Assembly: GCA_031266185.1 (NCBI GenBank)
Contig: JAISBM010000004.1
Location: forward strand, 1 to 64,000
Length of the DNA stretch: 64,000 bases
Reading direction: 5' to 3'
DNA from: Endomicrobium sp.
Lineage (GTDB): Bacteria; Elusimicrobiota; Endomicrobiia; Endomicrobiales; Endomicrobiaceae
Part shown: positions 8,387 to 17,727 of the stretch, piece by piece
Numbering within the stretch: the first letter of the stretch is position 1
How the letters are laid out: each line of letters opens with the position of its first letter
Program-made: the position numbers and the translations under genes
Notes under the pieces: model-generated
The model's input: the letters and a program-made list of their open reading frames with translations, nothing else
Told to the model about the DNA's origin: nothing
Database searches by the model: none

Positions 8387-9172
8387 ATGTTTTTAGCTTT
8401 AGATATTGGCAATACGAATATAACAGTAGGATTGTTTAAAATGGATGGCCGAAACATTTTAAACAATCCTTTAAACGTTTGGAGAATGTCTACAGTAAGA
8501 GTACAAACTTCAGATGAATATGCAACTATGCTTATGGATATGTTTTTTTATAATGGTTTTGATTCTAAAGATGTAAAGCATATTGCTATTGCAAGTGTAG
8601 TACCTTCTTTAAACGTTGTTTTTGAAGAAATGGCAAAAAAGTATTTTAATAAAAAGATATTTTTCGTAAATCATAAAAATTCTGGTGGTTTAAAATTTAC
8701 ATCTTTAGATAAGAAAGAAGTTGGTGCAGATAGAATTGCAGATGCTGTTGCTGCTTATGTTATGTATGGTGGAGGTTGTGTTATTATTGATTTTGGTACA
8801 GCAACAACTTTTGATTGTATAGACCCTAAGGGAAGATATTTAGGTGGTGCAATTGCTCCAGGCCTGTTAATTTCTGCGCAGTCTCTAAGTTTAAAAACAG
8901 CTCAATTACCGCAAGTTGAACTTAAAAAACCTTTAAAAGCTATAGGTACAACAACGGTTGAATGTATACAAGCAGGCCTTTATTTTGGACATGTGGGCCT
9001 TGTTAAAGAGATTATAAAACGAACAAAAAAAGAAATGAAAGTTAATCATATAATTGCAACAGGTGGACTTGCTAGTTTGATGTTAAATGAAATAGATGAA
9101 ATAGAAGTTATACTTCCAAACTTGACATTAGAAGGTATAAGAATTATATGGAAAAAAGAAATAGGAGATTAG
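8387..9172 (+). CDS. coaX: Type III pantothenate kinase
   Basis: The 262-residue protein is an ASKHA-fold kinase that phosphorylates pantothenate, the first step of coenzyme A synthesis. The phosphate loop LALDIGNTNITVGLF lies at the N-terminus. Other motifs are IASVVPSLN, the pantothenate/monovalent-cation region VGADRIADAVAAY, and VIIDFGTATTFDCI with GGAIAPGL. The ATG at 8387 follows AGAGGG and gives the normal N-terminus; an upstream in-frame start inside the fumarase gene would add 17 unlikely residues. Confidence 0.93.
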   Translation: MFLALDIGNTNITVGLFKMDGRNILNNPLNVWRMSTVRVQTSDEYATMLMDMFFYNGFDSKDVKHIAIASVVPSLNVVFEEMAKKYFNKKIFFVNHKNSGGLKFTSLDKKEVGADRIADAVAAYVMYGGGCVIIDFGTATTFDCIDPKGRYLGGAIAPGLLISAQSLSLKTAQLPQVELKKPLKAIGTTTVECIQAGLYFGHVGLVKEIIKRTKKEMKVNHIIATGGLASLMLNEIDEIEVILPNLTLEGIRIIWKKEIGD

Positions 9173-9176
9173 AAAA

Positions 9177-9920
9177 ATGAACAAAATTCTTACATTTTTT
9201 GTAATGTTTTTTTTGTTAGTTTCTCAATGTATAGCAAACCCATATACATCTTTTAATTCTGTTTTAGATACTTTGCCTAAAGAAGACGCTCAAAAAAGTC
9301 TTGATGTTTTTACAAAAGATTTTGGACAAGCAATTTCTGGAGGATCTTGTGGTATGGGTGCAGCGCTTGGGCTTCTTGGAGTATATGGTGGTTTAAAAGT
9401 TTCTTATAGGACTATTTCTAAAGACAACATAATTGTTAAAGATACAGCCTCAAAAGGGCTGTTTTTCCCTATGCTTCACTTTTGTGTAGAGTTGCCCTAT
9501 GATTTTAATGCTATTTTAAGATTCTCAAGGTTTGATGATACAACTGTTATTGGAGCAGGGTTACTTTATGAACTGTTTAAACCAAAAACTATTATAGTTC
9601 CCGCTATTTCTTTACAGTCTGTTTATAATGATGCGTCTACTAACGCTCATGGCAGCGAATTTAAAGCTTGGAACTTAAAAAATTCTATTCTTTTACAATT
9701 TTCTAAAGTTCCATTTATCAAACCTTACATGGGTTTAAATTATGATATTACTCATGTTAAGACGTATTCGTCTAAATATTGTGGTATGTCTTCAGATGTA
9801 TATGGGTTTGGCTATGGGGCAGGGTTAAGTGTTAGTTTAGGCATTTTTAGTTTTATTATAGATGTTTTTATTTATGAAGATAGGCCTACTTATAATTTAG
9901 GTATGTTTGTAGGTTTTTGA
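9177..9920 (+). CDS. Exported protein, probable small outer-membrane beta-barrel
   Basis: I do not recognise a family for this 247-residue protein. It has a clear signal peptide (about 1-20, ending CIANP). A short helical-looking stretch (DTLPKEDAQKSLDVFTKDFGQ) and a glycine-rich patch follow. The rest has alternating hydrophobic segments ending in aromatic residues, and the last residues are GMFVGF with a terminal phenylalanine, as in outer-membrane barrels. It is 4 nt downstream of coaX and directly before the bamA promoter. A porin- or OmpA-like envelope role is inferred. Confidence 0.6.
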   Translation: MNKILTFFVMFFLLVSQCIANPYTSFNSVLDTLPKEDAQKSLDVFTKDFGQAISGGSCGMGAALGLLGVYGGLKVSYRTISKDNIIVKDTASKGLFFPMLHFCVELPYDFNAILRFSRFDDTTVIGAGLLYELFKPKTIIVPAISLQSVYNDASTNAHGSEFKAWNLKNSILLQFSKVPFIKPYMGLNYDITHVKTYSSKYCGMSSDVYGFGYGAGLSVSLGIFSFIIDVFIYEDRPTYNLGMFVGF

Positions 9921-9930
9921 CTTTTACACC

Positions 9931-9959
9931 TTGAGAAAGACATGTATTTTTGATAAAAT
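9931..9959 (+). promoter_or_regulatory. Promoter before bamA
   Basis: TTGAGA at 9931-9936, a 17-nt spacer, and TAAAAT at 9954-9959. It lies about 30 nt before the bamA ATG at 9992. A ribosome site GGGAG is at 9981-9985. It could drive the whole bamA-lpx operon. Confidence 0.65.
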
Positions 9960-9991
9960 AGCAAAATTATTATAGTTTTTGGGAGTTTTTG

Positions 9992-12247
9992 ATGAAAATT
10001 CGTGTTATTTTTGTATTTCTTATGCTATCTTTTGCTTCTTTTGTTTATGCCACAGATACAATATCTTCTGTTTTAGTTGAAGGACTTCACAGTGTTAAAT
10101 TGAGAACAGTTTTATCGGCTATTAATATTAAAAAAGGTGAAGTCTACTCTGCAGATGTTGCTAGAGAAAATGTTCGCTCTATATCTGCTCTTGACTATTT
10201 TGAAAATGTTGAAGTAAGTTTTGATGATCAAAGAGGAATTTTAACTTTTACAGTTACAGAAAAACCCTATATAAATCGCGTTATGTTTAAGGGAAATTCC
10301 GCCTTTTCAACAGGCAAACTAAAAAGTACAAGTGTATTAAAAGAAAAAGAATATTATGATCTTTCAAAATTGGAAGAAACTAAAAATAAAATATTGGAGT
10401 TGTACAGGGATAAAGGCTACACAGACTGCCAAATAGAAGCTTACCCAACCGTAGATGCAGACACAAATAAGATCACTATAACTTTTATTATGACAGAAAA
10501 TAATAAGGTTGTTATAGGTGGAGTTGATGTAGATGGTGTGGGTTCATTTAATACTAAAAAAATTCTTAAACTTATGAAGACAAGACCGAAAAAAATATTT
10601 AAAGAAGGTATTTTTCAAGCAGATTTGATGACAGTACAAACTTTTTATAAAGATAACGGTTTTATGGACTATCAACTGTTGTCTTCTTCTATTACTTATA
10701 ATGAAAGCAGAACAGAAATGTTTTTAAAAGTCAGTATAAGTGAAGGTAATAAGTACGAAATTGGGGACGTAAGTTATAGTGGAACTTTTGCTATTGATGA
10801 TAAAGACATTAAAAAAGTGATTAAATTGAAAAAGAAACAAATTTATAATCAAGATAAAATTATCGAAATAGTTAGAGAGATATATTCTTTATATTCTGAT
10901 AAAGGTTATTTAAATGCAAAAATTGAGCCACAATTTAACAAGTCAAGTGAAGTTTCTGGTGTGGTGGACGTAAACTTTTCAATTCAAGAAAACACAATTG
11001 TATATGTGGGAAATATTTATATTGATGGGCTTGTATCTACAAAGGATAAAACAATAAGAAGAGAGCTTCTTTTATCTTCAGGTGATGTATTTTCTTTCCA
11101 GAAAGTGCGTAGAAGCGTAGAAAAAATTTATAATTTAGGTTTTATTGAAAGTGTTGAAACACAACCTATGCCAACGGGTGTTCAGGACGTCTTAGACTTG
11201 TCTCTTGCCATTACAGAAGGTAAGCCTGGTATGATTAGTGCAGGTATTGGGTATTCTTCAGTTGATCAATTAATAGGTTCTTTGCAATTGCAACATTTGA
11301 ATTTGTTTGGATTAGCTCAAAGATTAAATTTGTTGTACGAGTTTGGTGCTCGTAGGCGCAATTATGAGGTAGACTGGACTGACCCACGGATCCTAAATCA
11401 AAATATGAGTTTAACTTTAAGCCTTTTTGATACAAACAGAAAAAAAGATTATGCAAGTACTACAGATGCTTATGAAGAGGCAAGAATAGGTTTTTCTACA
11501 AAGATTGGTCCGCGATTAAGTGATTATGTGGCATTGATGTTTGGGTATACTATTGAAGATATAAAACTTAAAGATATAAAAGATGATGTAAAAAGACAAA
11601 TAGAGCAAGCTGCTGATCTTTCAAAGGGTAAAACATCCAGTGTATTTACACAGATTGTTTATGATTCTAGGGATTATGTTTTTGACCCTACCAAAGGCAA
11701 TAGGCAACTTCTTAATTTTCAAATAGCAAGTAATAAGCTTGGAGGAGATATAAATTTTTTAAGAGGTATTGCAAGGTCTACTTGGTATTTTCCAACTTTT
11801 TGGAAATTTGTGTTAAGTACTAATGTTGAACTTGGTGCAATTACAGCTTATGGAGATCAGAGATTGCTGCCTATTTATGAAAAGTTTTACGTAGGTGGAG
11901 CGGGTGATGTTAGAGGCTATAAATCTAGAGTAGAAATAGGGCCTGCTAATGGTGGAAAAGTAAAAGGTGTTTTAAATGTAGAGTATAAATTCCCTATAAT
12001 TGCAGAAAAGGGCAGATCAATACTTGTAGGTGCCTTCTTTTACGATATAGGTGGTTCTTGGGCAGATTTTAATACTATAAATTTAAATTTTGGTATAGGT
12101 GAAAAGAATTTACGTTCTGGAGTTGGGTTTGGTATAAGAATAGCAACGCCAGTTTTCCCTATAAGGCTTGATTGGGGATACGGCTTAAATCATAAAGAAG
12201 GTGAACCTTTACAACAGTTCTATTTTACTATGGGAAATGTTTTTTAA
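9992..12247 (+). CDS. bamA: Outer-membrane protein assembly factor BamA
   Basis: The 751-residue Omp85 protein has a signal peptide (1-20), five POTRA repeats (about 22-410, for example SSVLVEGLHSVKLRTVLSAI and NRVMFKGNSAFSTGKL) and a 16-strand barrel. The barrel carries the conserved late motifs GGAGDVRGYK and RLDWGYGLN. It folds beta-barrel proteins into the outer membrane as the core of the BAM complex. Length is normal for the family. The gene heads the lipid A operon and overlaps ompH. The ATG at 9992 follows GGGAG. Confidence 0.95.
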   Translation: MKIRVIFVFLMLSFASFVYATDTISSVLVEGLHSVKLRTVLSAINIKKGEVYSADVARENVRSISALDYFENVEVSFDDQRGILTFTVTEKPYINRVMFKGNSAFSTGKLKSTSVLKEKEYYDLSKLEETKNKILELYRDKGYTDCQIEAYPTVDADTNKITITFIMTENNKVVIGGVDVDGVGSFNTKKILKLMKTRPKKIFKEGIFQADLMTVQTFYKDNGFMDYQLLSSSITYNESRTEMFLKVSISEGNKYEIGDVSYSGTFAIDDKDIKKVIKLKKKQIYNQDKIIEIVREIYSLYSDKGYLNAKIEPQFNKSSEVSGVVDVNFSIQENTIVYVGNIYIDGLVSTKDKTIRRELLLSSGDVFSFQKVRRSVEKIYNLGFIESVETQPMPTGVQDVLDLSLAITEGKPGMISAGIGYSSVDQLIGSLQLQHLNLFGLAQRLNLLYEFGARRRNYEVDWTDPRILNQNMSLTLSLFDTNRKKDYASTTDAYEEARIGFSTKIGPRLSDYVALMFGYTIEDIKLKDIKDDVKRQIEQAADLSKGKTSSVFTQIVYDSRDYVFDPTKGNRQLLNFQIASNKLGGDINFLRGIARSTWYFPTFWKFVLSTNVELGAITAYGDQRLLPIYEKFYVGGAGDVRGYKSRVEIGPANGGKVKGVLNVEYKFPIIAEKGRSILVGAFFYDIGGSWADFNTINLNFGIGEKNLRSGVGFGIRIATPVFPIRLDWGYGLNHKEGEPLQQFYFTMGNVF

Positions 12248-12806
12248 AAAAATTCTTTTATTAATTTTCTGTTTGGCTTTTATATCTTTAAAGGCATTTT
12301 GTATAGATGATCCTTTAAATGTTGACCTTTTTAATAACGTTTTTTGTGTTGATATGGATGAGATATTTAATGCTCATCCAAAAATTATAAAATATAAAAA
12401 TGAAATTAAGAATTTTGTCTATAAAAGAAAAATAGCTATAGAAGATTTAATAAAAGAGCTTGATAAATTAAAATTTAGAGCTAAAACTTTAAAGTCGGAA
12501 ATATCAAAAGCAAAATCAAACAATAATGAAGTGCTTACCACTCAACTTTCAAAAGAGTTAGATAATCTTTTAATAACTTTAAAGGAACAAAGTATAAAAA
12601 TTTCAGATTTGTCTGACAGTTCAAAAAAAGATATATCTTTACTTGAGAAGCGTTATAGTGTAGAGGTTTTAAAAGATATAGATATTTTATTAAAAGAGTT
12701 TGCAAAAAAATATCATGTTGATACAATTTTAGATAAAAAAAGTGTTTTGTTTGGCAAATATAAAAATGTTACAGATGAAGTTATAAAAATGATAAAGGAA
12801 AAATAA
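12237..12806 (+). CDS. OmpH/Skp-like periplasmic chaperone
   Basis: The 189-residue protein has a signal peptide (MFFKKILLLIFCLAFIS, about 1-22). A central charged coiled coil (about 50-150) carries the Skp-like C-terminal motif KEFAKKYHVDTILDKKSVLFG. Skp holds unfolded barrel proteins for BamA. The start lies inside the last codons of bamA and the stop is directly followed by lpxD, the classic bamA-skp-lpxD order. The sequence is more lysine-rich than in enterobacteria. Confidence 0.85.
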   Translation: MFFKKILLLIFCLAFISLKAFCIDDPLNVDLFNNVFCVDMDEIFNAHPKIIKYKNEIKNFVYKRKIAIEDLIKELDKLKFRAKTLKSEISKAKSNNNEVLTTQLSKELDNLLITLKEQSIKISDLSDSSKKDISLLEKRYSVEVLKDIDILLKEFAKKYHVDTILDKKSVLFGKYKNVTDEVIKMIKEK

Positions 12807-13835
12807 ATGCGGTTAACTGCTTATGAACTTGCAAAGATTGTTTCTGGAGAATTTATTGGCAGTAACGATATCATTTTAACAGGTGTTAATAGTCTCTCTA
12901 ATGCAAAAGAAAATGAAATTTCTTTTTTAGGAAACTTAAAATATCTGCAAGATGCTTTAACAAGTAAGGCTGGTGTCATTTTTGTAACATTTGACACAGA
13001 TGTTTTAAAATTTAAAGATAAAAATATTATAAAAGTAGAAAACCCTCAATATTCTTATAGTATAGTGCTTAGCTTAATAGAAAAGGAAAGATTGGAAGAA
13101 ATAGAAAAGAAAGTGCATAGTAGTGCTTTTATATCTAGTGATGCTGTTATAGGTTCATCTGCTTATATTGGCCAAAATGTTGTTGTTGAAAGTGGCGCAA
13201 AAATTGGAAATAATGCGAAAATTTTTCCGAATGTTTATATAGGTAAAAATGTTGTAATAGGGGACGATTGCCTTGTGTATCCAAATGTAGTTATAAGAGA
13301 AGGTACAATTATTGGCAATAGAGTTATAATACAGCCCGGAGCTGTTATTGGGGGAGATGGTTTTGGTTTTGCAAATATTTCTGGGAAAATCCATAAAATT
13401 CCTCAAATAGGTTATGTGAAAATAGGAGATGATGTTGAAATAGGGGCAAATACCACTATAGATAGGGCTACTTTTGACTCAACTAAAATAGGTAATGGTA
13501 CAAAAACAGATAACCTTGTACAGATAGCGCATAATGTTGAAATAGGTGAAAATTGTATTATTGTTGCACAGGTAGGAATAGCTGGCTCAACACATATAGG
13601 TAATAATGTAACTATTGCAGGACAAACTGGCCTTGTTGGACATTTAAAAATAGGTAATAATGTAACTATTGCAGGCCAAGCTGGTATTTCTGGAAATATC
13701 GAAGATGGTCAACAAGTAGGTGGAAATCCCATGGCACCTTTAAACCAAAGTATAAAAATAAGAGTTTTAATTAGAAAACTGCCTGAAATTTATAATGATT
13801 TAAGAAAAATAAAAAAAACTTTATGGGATAAATAG
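12807..13835 (+). CDS. lpxD: UDP-3-O-acyl-glucosamine N-acyltransferase
   Basis: The 342-residue enzyme has an N-terminal uridine-binding domain (residues 1-100, with [10 protein letters not shown]) and a left-handed beta helix of hexapeptide repeats (about 105-300). The catalytic histidine lies in [12 protein letters not shown] (about 240). A C-terminal helical tail follows. It transfers a second 3-hydroxyacyl chain to the 2-amino group of the lipid A precursor using acyl-ACP. The gene is directly after ompH. Confidence 0.93.
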   Translation: MRLTAYELAKIVSGEFIGSNDIILTGVNSLSNAKENEISFLGNLKYLQDALTSKAGVIFVTFDTDVLKFKDKNIIKVENPQYSYSIVLSLIEKERLEEIEKKVHSSAFISSDAVIGSSAYIGQNVVVESGAKIGNNAKIFPNVYIGKNVVIGDDCLVYPNVVIREGTIIGNRVIIQPGAVIGGDGFGFANISGKIHKIPQIGYVKIGDDVEIGANTTIDRATFDSTKIGNGTKTDNLVQIAHNVEIGENCIIVAQVGIAGSTHIGNNVTIAGQTGLVGHLKIGNNVTIAGQAGISGNIEDGQQVGGNPMAPLNQSIKIRVLIRKLPEIYNDLRKIKKTLWDK

Positions 13836-13842
13836 CTTTATT

Positions 13843-15186
13843 ATGATAAGACAAACGACTATTTTAAAAGAGATTTTGCTTGAAGGGAGAGGTCTTCATA
13901 CAGGGAACAAAAGTGTTGTAGTGTTTAAGCCAGCTGTACATGCTAATTATGGTATAAGATTTATAAGAGTTGACTTGCCTAATAAACCTGAAATAGAAGC
14001 AAATTATAAAAATACAGCCACAGGGCTTGCTGTAAGGGGAACTGTAATAGAAAAAGATGGTGTAAGAGTACACACAATAGAGCATATAATGTCTGCATGT
14101 GCGGCTTTAAATATTGACAATTTAATTATAGAAATAAACAATAATGAACCTCCAATTTTAGATGGAAGTTCGAAGATCTTTACAGAAACGCTTTTAAATG
14201 CAGGTGTACAAGAGTTAGATGCACAAAAGGAATTTTATACAATTAAAGAGCCTGTTTATTTTGAATCTGAAAAGACTAAAATTTTTGCATATCCCAGCGA
14301 TCATTTAGAAATAGAATGCACTATAGGGTTTGATCATCCTTTTTTACAACACCAGAGTTTAACTTTAACAGACTTAAATAAAGATAACTATCTAAGTGAT
14401 TTTGCAAGTGCTAAAACTTTTTGCTTTGATTATGAGATAGAAGCTTTACAAAAAAATGGTCTTGCGCTTGGCGGGTCAATGGAAAATGCCATAGTTATAG
14501 GTTTAGGTGGAATACATAATAAAGAGCCTCTCCGCTATAGTGATGAATTTGTGCGACATAAAATTTTAGATTTGATAGGAGATCTTTATTTAGCAGGTAA
14601 ACCTATTAAAGCAAAAATAGTTGCACAAAAACCTGGCCATCAAAACAATATAAATTTTGTTAAAGAATTTGTAAGTAAAGCAATCATTGAAAAAAATAAA
14701 ATTTCGGAGGGAAAAGTGAGTACAGGTGTAGACTTATCTCCAACTGAAAAAATTTTAAGTCATGAGGAAGTTTTAAAATATATTCCTCATAGGTATCCGT
14801 TTTTGATGATAGATAAAGTTAAAATAGATACTGCTAATAATACAAAAGCTGTAGGCTATAAATGTGTAAGCGGGAACGAAAATTTTTTTCAAGGGCATTT
14901 CCCAGGTTATCCTATAATGCCAGGGGTTTTAATTATAGAAGCTATGGCGCAAACATCTTGTGTTATGTTTCTTTCTAGGCCACAGATGCAGGGTAAGGTG
15001 GCTTACTTTATGAGTATAGATAAGGCTAAGTTTCGTGTACCTATAAAGCCAGGAGATTTTCTTGAGCTTCGTGTTGAAATACTAAAAGATGGTGGTAAGC
15101 ACGGAAAAATGAAAGGTGAAGCTTATGTAGACGGTAAGCTTGCAACAGAAGCGGAATTTATGTTTGTTATTGTGGATAGACAGTAG
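13843..15186 (+). CDS. lpxC-fabZ: LpxC-FabZ fusion: lipid A deacetylase plus 3-hydroxyacyl-ACP dehydratase
   Basis: This single 447-residue protein has two enzymes. Residues 1-285 are LpxC (zinc UDP-3-O-acyl-GlcNAc deacetylase). They start RQTTILKEILLEGRGLHTG and carry the zinc motif HTIEHIMSA and GLALGGSMENAI, with a later RHKILDLIGDL. Residues about 300-447 are FabZ, with HRYPFLMID (catalytic His) and GHFPGYPIMPGVLIIEAMAQ (catalytic Glu). The fusion is known in Bacteroidetes and some other phyla. It couples the committed step of lipid A synthesis with the enzyme competing for hydroxyacyl-ACP. Confidence 0.94.
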   Translation: MIRQTTILKEILLEGRGLHTGNKSVVVFKPAVHANYGIRFIRVDLPNKPEIEANYKNTATGLAVRGTVIEKDGVRVHTIEHIMSACAALNIDNLIIEINNNEPPILDGSSKIFTETLLNAGVQELDAQKEFYTIKEPVYFESEKTKIFAYPSDHLEIECTIGFDHPFLQHQSLTLTDLNKDNYLSDFASAKTFCFDYEIEALQKNGLALGGSMENAIVIGLGGIHNKEPLRYSDEFVRHKILDLIGDLYLAGKPIKAKIVAQKPGHQNNINFVKEFVSKAIIEKNKISEGKVSTGVDLSPTEKILSHEEVLKYIPHRYPFLMIDKVKIDTANNTKAVGYKCVSGNENFFQGHFPGYPIMPGVLIIEAMAQTSCVMFLSRPQMQGKVAYFMSIDKAKFRVPIKPGDFLELRVEILKDGGKHGKMKGEAYVDGKLATEAEFMFVIVDRQ

Positions 15187-15200
15187 TTTAAGAGGTGATT

Positions 15201-15965
15201 ATGATACATCAGACAGCTGTAGTAAGTGAGGATGCTGTTATAGAAGATAATGTAGAAATAGGGCCTTATACAGTAATAGGGCCAGAAACTGTTATAAAAG
15301 CTGGAACTAAAATTCATGGGCAGTGTGTTATAGAATATGCACAAATAGGCAAAAATTGTGAAATTTTTAACTTTTCTTCTATAGGCAAACGCCCTCAAGA
15401 TTTAAAATATCAAGGAGAACACACCAATGTTATAGTTGGTGAGGGTACAACTGTAAGAGAGAGCGTTACGTTAAATAGAGGAACTGCCGCAGCAGGACAA
15501 ACTGTTGTAGGCAAAAATTGTTTGCTTATGGCTTGTGCTCATATAGCTCATGACTGCATTATTAAAGACAATGTAATTGTTGGCTATTCAACAGGTCTTG
15601 CTGGACATGTAGAAATTGACGATGGAGCAATTCTTAGTTCAGGGATTGGTGTACATCAGTTTTGTAAAATAGGAAAATCTGTAATGATTGGGGCAGGCGC
15701 TATGATTAACATGGATGTTATACCTTATGTAACTGCTCAAGGAGACAGAGCTGTTGTAGCTGGCCTTAACCTTATAGGCTTAAAAAGGAAAAAAGTTAAG
15801 CTTTCAGAAATAGAGGATATAAAGTCTGCATATAGAATTCTTTTTATGTCTAAGCTAAGTCTAGATGATGCTATAGCAAAACTAGAGGAGTCCGCTTCCC
15901 CATATGTTAAAGATATAACAGATTTTATAAAAAATTCTCAAAGAGGTATTACAAGGCCAAAATAA
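15201..15965 (+). CDS. lpxA: UDP-GlcNAc (or GlcNAc3N) acyltransferase, paralog 1
   Basis: The 254-residue left-handed beta-helix protein has LpxA signatures: the catalytic histidine in CAHIAHDCII, AGHVEI, GVHQFCKIG, and the C-terminal helical bundle ending QRGITRP. It adds the first 3-hydroxyacyl chain from acyl-ACP. At the acyl-chain ruler position equivalent to E. coli G173, this copy has alanine (VMIGAGAMINMD). The ATG at 15201 follows AGAGGTG. A second lpxA copy follows 154 nt downstream. Either copy might prefer the 3-amino sugar made by the gnnAB-like genes. Confidence 0.92.
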   Translation: MIHQTAVVSEDAVIEDNVEIGPYTVIGPETVIKAGTKIHGQCVIEYAQIGKNCEIFNFSSIGKRPQDLKYQGEHTNVIVGEGTTVRESVTLNRGTAAAGQTVVGKNCLLMACAHIAHDCIIKDNVIVGYSTGLAGHVEIDDGAILSSGIGVHQFCKIGKSVMIGAGAMINMDVIPYVTAQGDRAVVAGLNLIGLKRKKVKLSEIEDIKSAYRILFMSKLSLDDAIAKLEESASPYVKDITDFIKNSQRGITRPK

Positions 15966-16119
15966 TAAATGTTTTATTTTATAATAAACTAAAAGTACAA
16001 AAGATAAAGTTAATGTAGGTGTTGATCTAGCATTAGAATATTCATATAAAACTGCAAGTAAATTATAGGAATTGCTATTCTGTTTCAAGATCTATTTCTG
16101 AATTTTGGAGTTATTAAAA

Positions 16120-16881
16120 ATGATTCATAAAACAGCTGTAATAGACGACTCTGCGATTATTGGCGATAATGCTTCTATAGGAGCATATACTGTGATAGGT
16201 AAGAATGTTGTTATAGGTTCAAACGTGATAATAGGTTCTAATGTTTTTATAGAACATGCACAAATAGACAATAACTGTAAAATTTATAATTCAGTTTCTA
16301 TAGGAACTGCTCCTCAAGATTTAAGTTATAATGATGAACCTTCAAAAGCTTATATTGGATCTGGTACTACAATTAGAGAATTTGTAACTTTAAATAGAGG
16401 TACAAAAAAAACAGGAAAAACTGTTATAGGTAAAAATTGTTATTTTATGATTTCGTCTCACATAGCTCACGATTGTCGTATAGGAGACAACGTTATAATG
16501 GCAAACTGTTCAGCAGCTGGTGGCCATGTTGAAATTGGCGACAATGCTTTTATAAGTGGTCTTGTTGGAATACACCAGTTTACAAAGATTGGTAAAGATA
16601 CAATGACAGGTATTGGTGCAGCTGTTACTATGGACATAATTCCTTACGCTTTATGCACAGGTGATAGAGTAAAACTTGATGGATTAAATTTTGTTGGTAT
16701 GAAAAGAAGAAAAATTTCTTCAGAGGAAATAAATGCTGTTAAAGAAGCTTATCGTATACTTTTTAAATCAAAACTTTTGCTTGAAAATGCTTTATCAAAG
16801 CTTGAGCAAATGCAGTCAACGTGTGTCAAAGATATTGTTCAATTTATAAAAGAATCTAAAAGAGGCATTGCAAGGCCTTGA
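16120..16881 (+). CDS. lpxA: UDP-GlcNAc (or GlcNAc3N) acyltransferase, paralog 2
   Basis: This 253-residue second LpxA is full length and about half identical to the first by eye. The catalytic site is kept (SSHIAHDCRIG, GGHVEIG, GIHQFTKIG) and the C-terminus ends KRGIARP. The ruler position has isoleucine (TMTGIGAAVTMD) instead of alanine. In known LpxA enzymes a larger residue here shortens the accepted acyl chain. The 154 nt before it contain no intact gene. With all catalytic residues in place it looks functional, so this strain probably has two different LpxA specificities. Confidence 0.9.
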   Translation: MIHKTAVIDDSAIIGDNASIGAYTVIGKNVVIGSNVIIGSNVFIEHAQIDNNCKIYNSVSIGTAPQDLSYNDEPSKAYIGSGTTIREFVTLNRGTKKTGKTVIGKNCYFMISSHIAHDCRIGDNVIMANCSAAGGHVEIGDNAFISGLVGIHQFTKIGKDTMTGIGAAVTMDIIPYALCTGDRVKLDGLNFVGMKRRKISSEEINAVKEAYRILFKSKLLLENALSKLEQMQSTCVKDIVQFIKESKRGIARP

Positions 16882-16900
16882 AAGATTATAAGAGTACAAA

Positions 16901-17701
16901 ATGGAAAATATAGGTCTTATTGCCGGGAACAACAGGTTCCCCTTTTTAGTGGCAGAAGAAATTAAAAGAAGTGGCAATAGAGTTATTTGTATTGCTTTAA
17001 AAGAAGAAGCTGATGTCGAGTTAGAAAACGTTTGCGATAAAATTTTTTGGTTTTCTGTGGGGAAGTTTCAAAAAATTATAGACGCGTTGAAAAGTGAAAA
17101 TGTAAAAAACGTTATAATGGCAGGACAGGTAAAACATGTTAAAATTTATTCTGCTATAAGTATGGATTTTCGTGCTTTAAAAGTTATGGGTAGTTTAGTA
17201 AATAAAAAAACTGACACTATTTTAAAAACTATTGCTAACGAATTTGAAAAAGATGGCATGTATTTAATGCCTTCTCATACTTATTTAAAACATTTGTTGG
17301 CTCCTAGTGGGTTGATAGCTGGCAAAAAGCTTTCTTTAGATGAAAATAAAAATGTTGATTTTGGATATAAGATAGCAAAAGGCATAGCTAGTTTTGATAT
17401 TGGGCAAACTGTTGTTGTTAAAGACAAATCTGTATTGGCTGTTGAGTCTGTTGAAGGTACAGACGAGTGTATAAAAAGAGCATATAAACTTGGTGGAGAA
17501 AATTCTATAGTTATTAAAGTGGCAAAACCGAATCAAGATTTTAGATTTGATGTTCCCGTTATTGGACTACAAACAGTAAATACTTTAAAACAAAACAAAG
17601 TAAGAGCAATAGCAGTTGAGGCGGGTGTTACCTTTATTTTAGACAAAAATGAAGTTATAGCAAAAGCAAAAGAAGAAAAAATTACTATTTTTGGTATATA
17701 A
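16901..17701 (+). CDS. lpxI: UDP-2,3-diacylglucosamine pyrophosphatase LpxI
   Basis: The 266-residue protein matches the LpxI (DUF1009) family. The N-terminus is IGLIAGNNRFPFLVAEEIKRSG, with a middle segment MAGQVKHVKIY and a C-terminal catalytic domain containing VVVKDKSVLAVESVEGTDECI and the late EAGVTFILDK. LpxI hydrolyses UDP-diacylglucosamine to lipid X in bacteria without LpxH. It sits between the lpxA pair and the amino-sugar genes. The assignment is firm from length and motif order. Confidence 0.9.
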   Translation: MENIGLIAGNNRFPFLVAEEIKRSGNRVICIALKEEADVELENVCDKIFWFSVGKFQKIIDALKSENVKNVIMAGQVKHVKIYSAISMDFRALKVMGSLVNKKTDTILKTIANEFEKDGMYLMPSHTYLKHLLAPSGLIAGKKLSLDENKNVDFGYKIAKGIASFDIGQTVVVKDKSVLAVESVEGTDECIKRAYKLGGENSIVIKVAKPNQDFRFDVPVIGLQTVNTLKQNKVRAIAVEAGVTFILDKNEVIAKAKEEKITIFGI

Positions 17702-17727
17702 AGCTATGATTACCATAAGGAAATAAA

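Noticed and set aside
15966-16119. Possible gene remnant between the two lpxA genes (frame with KVNVGVDLALEYSYKTASKL)
   Set aside because: Only about 25 codons are readable and no family can be assigned with confidence.
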